A stretch of DNA of 45,496 bases, taken from assembly GCA_019240305.1 (NCBI GenBank), contig JAFAYP010000521.1:64818-110313 (forward strand), given 5' to 3'. The notes beneath the pieces were generated by a model. That model saw only the letters and a program-made list of their open reading frames with translations. It was not told where the DNA came from and searched no databases. Source of the stretch: Solirubrobacterales bacterium. GTDB lineage: Bacteria; Actinomycetota; Thermoleophilia; Solirubrobacterales; Solirubrobacteraceae. The number at the start of each line of letters is the position of its first letter. Positions within the stretch are counted from its first letter, which is position 1. The position numbers were made by a program, and so were the translations under genes. Positions 39,871 through 45,496 of the stretch are shown here, piece after piece.

Positions 39871-41856
39871 ATGGCCAACCGAGAGCGCACCCTGGACCCG
39901 GTCACGTTCGAGGTCCTCAAGAACGCCTTTGTCACGGTTGTCGATGAGATGGCCGAGCAGATCCTCCGGACATGTCACTCGTTCGTCATCTACTCACGTG
40001 ACTTCTCCTGCGCGCTGTGTGATGCCAACGGCGACACCGTGATGCAGGGGTCGCAGGACATCGCCGTGCACGTCGGGACCCTGCACCTCAAGGCCAAGGC
40101 CGTGCTCGAGGACTTCGAGGGCGACATCCACGAGGGCGACGTGTTCGCGGTCAACGACCCGTATCGGGGCGGCACCCACTTCCCGGACGTCAGCCTCATC
40201 CGGCCGGTGTTCGCCGATGGGGAGATGATCGCGCTCGCCCAGGCCAACGGCCACTGGGCCGACGTGGGGGGATCGGTGCCCGGCTCGTTCGACGTCGGCG
40301 CTACGGATCACTTCGGCGAGGGGGTCCGGATTCCGCCGGTGCGCGTCGTCGACCGCGGCGACACCCGGAATGATGTGATCGCGATGATCGCCTCCAACTC
40401 GCGCTCCCCTGACGACATCATCGGCGACTGCCACGCGCAGATCGAGGCCACCCGGGTCGCCGAATCCGAGCTGTTCCGGCTGATCGACAAGTACGGCAAG
40501 GACAGCGTGGTGGCGGCCTTCGGCGAGGTGCAGGACTACGTCGAGCGGCTGACCCGCGCCCGGCTCGCCGAGCTCGCGGACGGCACCTGGGAGACCGTCG
40601 ACTACCTCGACTTCGACCCCGGGACCAGCGAAGGCCTGGTCGCGGTCCACCTCAAGCTCACCATCGACGGCGACGAGGTCCACTATGACCTGTCGGGCTC
40701 TGATCCGGCGATCGCCAGCTTCCTGAATGCGGGGGCCGGCACCGCGTTCTCGGGCGCGATCGCCTCGGCCAAGACGTTCCTGCCCGAGATCCCGCTCAAC
40801 TCCGGCTTCTACCGGGCGGTGATCGTCGACGTCGGCCCAGAGGGCACGGTCGTCAACGCCGGCTGGCCCGTCGCCGTCACCGGTTCGGTCTCCGGCGCCT
40901 ACGAGAAGATCATGAACGCCGGGTTCGAGCTGTGGTCGCAGATCATGCCCGAGCGGGCCATGGCCGGGTGCTTCAACCTCGAGTATCTGCTCGTCGGCGG
41001 GCGGGATGCCCGCACCGAGGGGCGGCCCTACTTCATGTGGTACGACTGGATGGCCGGGGGCTGGGGCGGGCGCCGGGGCCGCGACGGGCAGGACTGCACC
41101 TCACCCGTGTTCGGCGTGGGCCTCGCCGTCCAACCGCTCGAGGGCCAGGAGCGGCTCACGCCGGTCCTGACCTCCACGCATCAGATCATGCCCGACTCCG
41201 CCGGGCCCGGAAAGCATCGCGGCGGGGTGGGCGTTCGCAAGGGCGGCACCCTCACGCAGGTCGAGGGCGCGGTGATGTCCTACTGCTGTGACCGTGCCCG
41301 CAGCGTGACCTGGGGCATCGGCGGCGGCCTGCCGTCGATCCCGCACGGCGTCTGGCTGAACCCCGGGACCGACGAGGAGCGCTTCTTGGGCGCGAACTTC
41401 TCCGGTGTCCCGGTCGTGGAGGGTGATGCGTTCGAGCGTCCCAGCGCCGGGGGCGGCGGTCTGGGAGACCCGCTCGAGCGCGATCCGCAGGCGGTGCTCG
41501 CAGACGTCGAGGACGGCTACGTCACCGTCCGCCGGGCGGCACTCGACTACGGCGTCGTGGTCGAGGAGATCGACCGGGATCTCGCCGACTACCGGATCGA
41601 CGACGAGGCGACTCAGAAGCTGCGCACCGAGCAGCGCACGACCCGCGCCGGCAAGCTCGACGAGGACCCCGACGCGGTGGCCGAGCGCTTCCGCGCGGGC
41701 GAGCTGGACACCATGGACCTCGTCCGTCACTACGGGGTGATCCTCGACTGGGGCGCCGGCGAGCTGCTACCGCGCACCACACAGCAGTACCGCGAGATGC
41801 TGAAGCGCCGGGCGGCGGCTTCGTGGACGGACTCGTCTGCGGAACGGGGCGCCTGA
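39871..41856 (+). CDS. Hydantoinase/oxoprolinase family protein HyuB (ketone carboxylase alpha-like)
   Basis: A 661-residue hydantoinase B-family protein. It opens with DPVTFEVLKNAFVTVVDEMAEQ, then YSRDFSCALCDANGD, the metal-site region NDPYRGGTHFPDVSLIRPVF near 90-110 (Asp and His as in acetone carboxylase alpha), and the C-terminal PSAGGGGLGDPLERDP. It is longer than typical HyuB (about 520-600), with a C-terminal tail of some 110 residues (from ADVEDGYVTVRRA) as in ketone-carboxylase-type homologues. It works with HyuA, 3 bases upstream, in an ATP-dependent hydrolase or carboxylase. The gene ends 43 bases from a convergent ABC importer that may bring in the substrate. Confidence 0.88.
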   Translation: MANRERTLDPVTFEVLKNAFVTVVDEMAEQILRTCHSFVIYSRDFSCALCDANGDTVMQGSQDIAVHVGTLHLKAKAVLEDFEGDIHEGDVFAVNDPYRGGTHFPDVSLIRPVFADGEMIALAQANGHWADVGGSVPGSFDVGATDHFGEGVRIPPVRVVDRGDTRNDVIAMIASNSRSPDDIIGDCHAQIEATRVAESELFRLIDKYGKDSVVAAFGEVQDYVERLTRARLAELADGTWETVDYLDFDPGTSEGLVAVHLKLTIDGDEVHYDLSGSDPAIASFLNAGAGTAFSGAIASAKTFLPEIPLNSGFYRAVIVDVGPEGTVVNAGWPVAVTGSVSGAYEKIMNAGFELWSQIMPERAMAGCFNLEYLLVGGRDARTEGRPYFMWYDWMAGGWGGRRGRDGQDCTSPVFGVGLAVQPLEGQERLTPVLTSTHQIMPDSAGPGKHRGGVGVRKGGTLTQVEGAVMSYCCDRARSVTWGIGGGLPSIPHGVWLNPGTDEERFLGANFSGVPVVEGDAFERPSAGGGGLGDPLERDPQAVLADVEDGYVTVRRAALDYGVVVEEIDRDLADYRIDDEATQKLRTEQRTTRAGKLDEDPDAVAERFRAGELDTMDLVRHYGVILDWGAGELLPRTTQQYREMLKRRAAASWTDSSAERGA

Positions 41857-41899
41857 TTCGGGAGGCGCTAGCGGTCGGCGAGCTGCCAGACGATCGCCT

Positions 41900-42895
41900 T
41901 CATGCCTCGCTTCGCCCGCGCCCGTACAGCAACAGAATGACGAGGATCACCACGCCGTATACGATGTCCCGGGCGTAGTTGGGGGCGTTCGTTGCGAGCA
42001 GGACGCTCACCAGCGTGGTCAGCACGATCGCCCCGGCCACCGTTCCCAGGTAGTGGCCGCGGCCACCGAGGATGTAGGTTCCGCCGATCACCACCGCGGC
42101 GATGGACTGGAACAGGTAGGGGTCGCCCATGCCGACCGTCGCACCGCCCCCGAATCCGGCCAGCGCGACACCTGCCATCGCGGCGAACACGCCGCTCAAT
42201 CCGTACAGGGCCACCGTCACCACCTTGACGTTCACGCCCGCCAGGTGCGACACGCGCTGTGAGTTGCCCACGGCGTAGACCCGGCGCCCGAACGTGGTGA
42301 ACGAGAGCACGAATGTGACCAGCGCGATCACCGCCAGCCAGATCAGGAGGCTGGTGTAGATGCCCCCCGTCTTGCCGGTCATGAGGTTGACGAGCGTCAT
42401 CGGCGGCGGCTTGGTGCAGCCGCTACAGGTGAGACCGTGGGTGACGCCCAGCGAGAGGCCCTGAGCGATGCCGTTCATGCCCAATGTCATCACGACCGCG
42501 GGCACGCCGAGCAGCGCGATCCCCAGCCCGTTGACCACCCCGAAGGCCAGTCCGATCGCCAAGGCCACGACGATTCCCAGCCACAGCTGCCCGTTGGAGC
42601 CCGATGCCTGGGCGATCATCACGATCGCGGCCGCGTTGAGAACCCAGGGAACCGACAGATCGATGCCGCCCACGAGGATCACGAACGTCTGACCGGCGGC
42701 CACCAGCCCCACGAACGACGACACCTGGAGGACCTGCTGGATCCCGCTCGCGGTGGCGAACCCCGGCTTGAGGATGTCGCCGAGGACGAACAGCGCCACG
42801 ACCGCGGCGAAGCCGTAGATGATCTTCCGCCGGTCGGGGTTGAGCGTGGTGCGCAACCTGCTCGGGGTTGGAGGGGTCTCGGCGGTGGAGCTCAT
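41900..42895 (-). CDS. CUT2 (ribose-type) ABC transporter permease
   Basis: A 331-residue RbsC-like membrane protein. About 35 polar N-terminal residues are followed by YGFAAVVALFVLGDIL and GLVAAGQTFVILVGGIDLSVPWVL, the BPD_transp_2 signature. GRRVYAVGNSQRVSHLAGVNV lies in the cytosolic coupling loop and GGTYILGGRGHYLGTVAGAI near the end. A Cys pair (TCSGCTKPP) in a periplasmic loop is unusual. ATG at 42895 overlaps the stop of the second permease gene (ATGA). It is the last gene of the operon. The two permeases probably form a heterodimer. Confidence 0.9.
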   Translation of the reverse strand: MSSTAETPPTPSRLRTTLNPDRRKIIYGFAAVVALFVLGDILKPGFATASGIQQVLQVSSFVGLVAAGQTFVILVGGIDLSVPWVLNAAAIVMIAQASGSNGQLWLGIVVALAIGLAFGVVNGLGIALLGVPAVVMTLGMNGIAQGLSLGVTHGLTCSGCTKPPPMTLVNLMTGKTGGIYTSLLIWLAVIALVTFVLSFTTFGRRVYAVGNSQRVSHLAGVNVKVVTVALYGLSGVFAAMAGVALAGFGGGATVGMGDPYLFQSIAAVVIGGTYILGGRGHYLGTVAGAIVLTTLVSVLLATNAPNYARDIVYGVVILVILLLYGRGRSEA

Positions 42896-43914
42896 CGCCG
42901 CCTCATCAGATAGCGCCCCACCAGTGTGCTCGCACCCACGGCCAGCACGAGGAACAGTCCCTGAAAGAAGGGCTGGAACAGAGGGTCGACGTTGGCGAAG
43001 AAAAGGATGTCGATCAGGACCGTGAGCACGAAGGCGCCGCAAATCGCCCCGACCGCGCTGCCTCGCCCACCGAACAGGGACACGCCGCCGATGACCGCGG
43101 CGGCGATCGAGGACAGGGTGAAGACATCGCCGCCCGTGGCATCGCCGCCCGTGCTGGTGGTGGCCAGCGCGACGCCCGCGCCAGCCGCCAGCGTCCCGCC
43201 CAAGACGTAGACCAGCAGCCTGGTCCGGATCACGGGAACCGAGTTGGCCCGCGCCGACTGCTCGTCGTTACCGGTCGCGAAGATCTGCACGCCCAGGCGA
43301 GATCGCCGGAAGGCGACCCAGGCCAGGCCGAGCAGGATGACCCACAACAGCGCACTCGGGGCGTTGGGGTTGAGGAACAGGCTCGTGTAGCCGGTGGCCA
43401 CGTGGCCGCCGGGCGAGGGCAGCACCCACAGCGCGAGCCCCTGGAAGATCGACAGCGTCCCCAGCGTCACCAGGATCGGCTGGATCCGGCCGAAGGCCAC
43501 GAGCAGACCGTTCAGCAGTCCGCCGGCCGCTCCGATCAGCAGGATGATCACCGTCCACAGCGCCTCGGTGAGGAATCCACCTTGGATCTTGAGCGCGGCC
43601 AGCGCGTTGGTGAGGTCCATCATGCCGCCAACCGAGAGGTCGATGCCGCGGGTCAGGATGACCATCGTCTGGCCCACCGCCGCCAGCGACAGGGGTATGG
43701 CGTGGTCGGTGATCGAGGCGGCCTCGAACGTGCCGGGGAAAGCGCTCAGCGAGATCGCGTAGAGCACGATGTAGATGGCCAGCATCCCCACCACCAGGAC
43801 CACCGCCACGACCAACGGCGCGTTCTGCGCGACGAGCTGCCGGCGGCGTGCCAGCTGTCGTGGGCCCTGCTCTCCGCGGCCGCTGATGGGGCTGAGGAGT
43901 GCCCGCTCAAGCAT
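42892..43914 (-). CDS. CUT2 (ribose-type) ABC transporter permease, second subunit
   Basis: A 340-residue RbsC-like permease. The signature AVGQTMVILTRGIDLSVGGMMDL is near 80-100, GVQIFATGNDEQSARANSVPV in the coupling loop, and VIGGVSLFGGRGSAVGAICGAF near the C-terminus. The start overlaps the ATPase stop by 8 bases. Having two different CUT2 permeases resembles the autoinducer-2, rhamnose and methyl-sugar systems. In actinobacterial catabolic regions such importers also carry polyols or aromatic glycosides. Confidence 0.9.
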   Translation of the reverse strand: MLERALLSPISGRGEQGPRQLARRRQLVAQNAPLVVAVVLVVGMLAIYIVLYAISLSAFPGTFEAASITDHAIPLSLAAVGQTMVILTRGIDLSVGGMMDLTNALAALKIQGGFLTEALWTVIILLIGAAGGLLNGLLVAFGRIQPILVTLGTLSIFQGLALWVLPSPGGHVATGYTSLFLNPNAPSALLWVILLGLAWVAFRRSRLGVQIFATGNDEQSARANSVPVIRTRLLVYVLGGTLAAGAGVALATTSTGGDATGGDVFTLSSIAAAVIGGVSLFGGRGSAVGAICGAFVLTVLIDILFFANVDPLFQPFFQGLFLVLAVGASTLVGRYLMRRR

Positions 43915-45409
43915 GGGTCTCCTCTTTGAACGCAGCGCCGATGATGTCTTCGGTGGGGATGCCGGGACCGTCGAGCTCCTGGGCGATCTGGCCCTCGCGG
44001 AGCACGAGCACCCGGTGGCAGAGGTGCGCGAGCTCGTCGGTGTCCGAGGAGTAGAACAGGATCCCTCGGCCCTCGCCGGCCAGCTCGATGATGAGCGAGT
44101 ACAGATCCTGCTTGGTGGCCACGTCCACGCCGCGGGTGACGTCGTAGAGCAGCAGGATCTGCGAGTCGGCCAACAGCCAGCGACCGAGCAGGACCTTCTG
44201 CTGGTTGCCGCCGCTGAGCGTGCCCACCGGCTGGCCCGGCCAGCGGGCGTCGATGTGCAGCTGCTCGATCATCCCTTCGGCGGTCGTGCGCTCAGTGGAG
44301 GGTCTGAGCACGCCGGCCGCGGCGACCTGCCCCAGGATCGGGAGCGTGAGGTTCTCTCGCACGGCCATCGACAGCAGCAGCCCCTCGGACTTGCGGTCCT
44401 GGGGGATGAAGGCGATCCCCGCCCGGATCGCGTCGCGGGGGCTGCGCAGGTGCTTGGCCTTGCCACGAACTTCGAGCTGTCCGGTGGTGGGCGTGAGGCC
44501 GAACAGCGCGTGGAACAGCTCTTGTTGCCCCTGACCCTCGAGGCCGCCGATCCCCAGTATCTCGCCGGCGTGCAGCGCCAGTGCCACGCCGTGTAGGCCT
44601 GGCGCTGCCAGATCCTCGGCCTGCAGCACCACGGCCCGCTCGGGACCCTGCTCCGGCTGCGAGTAGGCGGTCGACACCTCGCGTCTGGTCATCAGCGAGA
44701 CCGCGTCCTCCTCGCTCAGCTCGTCGTGGGTTCCGACGTCGGTCCCGTTGCGAAACACCGTGATCCGGTCCGCCAGGTCGGTGACCTCGCTCCAGCGGTG
44801 AGAGGTGAAGACCACGCAGGTGCCCTCGTCACGGAGGCGGCGGACGAGACCGAACAGCCACTCCACCTCCCGCCGCGCGAGCGCCGAGGTCGGCTCGTCC
44901 AGGATCAGCACCTTGGGCTGCTGGATCACCGCGCGGACGATCTCCACCAGCTGCTGCTGGTGCAGCGGCAGGTTCTCCACCAGCTCGCCGGGGTCGACGG
45001 AGTCCACGCCGTGCTCGGTCAGCACCTTCTCCGCCGCGGCGGGGAGATCTCGCCGGCGGATGAGCCGCCCCACCCCGCGCGGCTCGCGGCCGAACATCAG
45101 GTTCTCGGCCACCGTCATGCGGTCGAGCAGCGTCAGCTCCTGGAAGACGGTCGCCACGCCACGACGCAGCGCGTCCTGGGGCGAGCGGAGCCGCACCTCC
45201 TCACCACCGATCAGGACCCTGCCACGGTCGGGACGGATCACCCCCGCCAGGGACTTGATCATCGTGCTCTTGCCGGCGCCGTTCTCCCCCACCAGGGCAT
45301 GGACCTCGCCCGGAGCGGCGGAGAAAGTCGCGTCGTCCAGCGCCAGCACGCCGCCGTACGCCTTGTGCAGCTCAGCTCCCTTGACCGCTGTTCCGTCGCG
45401 TTCGCTCAT
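43907..45409 (-). CDS. CUT2 (ribose-type) ABC transporter ATP-binding protein, two fused ABC domains
   Basis: A 500-residue RbsA-like protein. The first domain has Walker A GENGAGKST near 42-50 and Walker B VLILDEPTSAL. The second has the degenerate P-loop GIGGLEGQGQQE, as is normal for this family, and the signature SGGNQQKVLLGRWL, but Walker B reads ILLLYDVTRGVD with Tyr replacing the usual Asp and Val replacing Pro. ATP hydrolysis is probably limited to the first domain. ATG at 45409 overlaps the stop of a truncated upstream gene. Confidence 0.92.
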   Translation of the reverse strand: MSERDGTAVKGAELHKAYGGVLALDDATFSAAPGEVHALVGENGAGKSTMIKSLAGVIRPDRGRVLIGGEEVRLRSPQDALRRGVATVFQELTLLDRMTVAENLMFGREPRGVGRLIRRRDLPAAAEKVLTEHGVDSVDPGELVENLPLHQQQLVEIVRAVIQQPKVLILDEPTSALARREVEWLFGLVRRLRDEGTCVVFTSHRWSEVTDLADRITVFRNGTDVGTHDELSEEDAVSLMTRREVSTAYSQPEQGPERAVVLQAEDLAAPGLHGVALALHAGEILGIGGLEGQGQQELFHALFGLTPTTGQLEVRGKAKHLRSPRDAIRAGIAFIPQDRKSEGLLLSMAVRENLTLPILGQVAAAGVLRPSTERTTAEGMIEQLHIDARWPGQPVGTLSGGNQQKVLLGRWLLADSQILLLYDVTRGVDVATKQDLYSLIIELAGEGRGILFYSSDTDELAHLCHRVLVLREGQIAQELDGPGIPTEDIIGAAFKEETHA

Positions 45410-45495
45410 GCTGCTGGGAGCCGGACGTTCATCGTGGACACCGACGTCTTACCCGTGACGACGTCGGACAGGGGGACGTCGACCAGACGGGCGGG
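45406..45495 (-). CDS. C-terminal fragment of an upstream gene cut by the window edge
   Basis: The frame is open from the edge to TGA at 45406-45408, overlapping the ATG of the ABC ATPase (ATGA), and ends LVDVPLSDVVTGKTSVSTMN and eight more residues. The overlap and codon use suggest a real gene in the same operon. In such operons it is commonly the sugar-binding protein, regulator or a catabolic enzyme. The fragment is too short to identify. Confidence 0.4.
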   Translation of the reverse strand, partial: PARLVDVPLSDVVTGKTSVSTMNVRLPAA

Positions 45496-45496
45496 G

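Overview
The window is very GC-rich chromosomal DNA. Genes are packed tightly, with many GTG starts, ATGA/GTGA stop-start overlaps and GC-biased third positions. Together with a LivJ-type lipoprotein carrying a long Ser-rich linker, this suggests a high-GC actinobacterium, possibly of the Thermoleophilia/Solirubrobacterales type. No rRNA or tRNA is present, so the lineage is an inference. I saw no insertion sequences, phage genes or CRISPR arrays. Nearly every gene belongs to catabolism or uptake, so this looks like a catabolic island for ketones, arylacetates, alcohols or other small organic molecules.

Layout. (1) 1-4319: the edge of a ribbon-helix-helix gene, then a + strand group with an amidohydrolase_2 protein, a benzoylformate-decarboxylase-like ThDP enzyme and a Bcr/CflA-type MFS exporter. 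(2) 4370-15078, - strand: one long operon that starts with a complete branched-chain-amino-acid-type ABC importer (livJHMGF-like). It continues through a MetE-like methyltransferase, a zinc alcohol dehydrogenase, a choline-dehydrogenase-like GMC enzyme and a second GMC enzyme with its small subunit. A divergent GntR/FCD regulator (15300-16082) faces it, and twin TGCATGCA palindromes lie between them. (3) 16088-21914, - strand: two complete but different 2-oxoacid dehydrogenase E1 alpha/beta pairs with no E2 or E3, a sugar-isomerase-like TIM barrel and an alpha/beta hydrolase. (4) 22001-32268, + strand: a strong promoter drives a tightly coupled operon. It encodes a split PEP-synthase-like kinase resembling phenylphosphate synthase subunits, a three-protein biotin-dependent carboxylase (BCCP, biotin carboxylase, pyruvate-carboxylase-type carboxyltransferase), a HAD phosphatase, an acetoacetyl-CoA-synthetase-like ligase and an AraC regulator. 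(5) 32254-34927, - strand: a PaaK-type aryl-CoA ligase and a DpgC-type cofactor-free dioxygenase. (6) 34960-37591: an SDR, a second MetE-like protein and an F420-reductase-like protein. (7) 37816-41856: hyuA/hyuB-type ATP-dependent hydantoinase/ketone carboxylase subunits. (8) 41900-45495, - strand: a CUT2 (ribose-type) ABC importer and the edge of one more gene.

How the parts may work together (inference). The region-4 operon reads as a ketone-carboxylation route. A ketone or its enol would be phosphorylated by the split kinase and carboxylated by the biotin enzyme to a 3-oxo acid. The acetoacetyl-CoA-synthetase-like protein would then activate that acid for thiolysis. This combination is the best candidate for an undescribed system here. 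Region 5, with the decarboxylase of region 1, could convert an arylacetate to its CoA thioester, then to an arylglyoxylate, then to an aryl aldehyde. DpgC enzymes are known from glycopeptide antibiotic biosynthesis, but no biosynthetic partners are present here.
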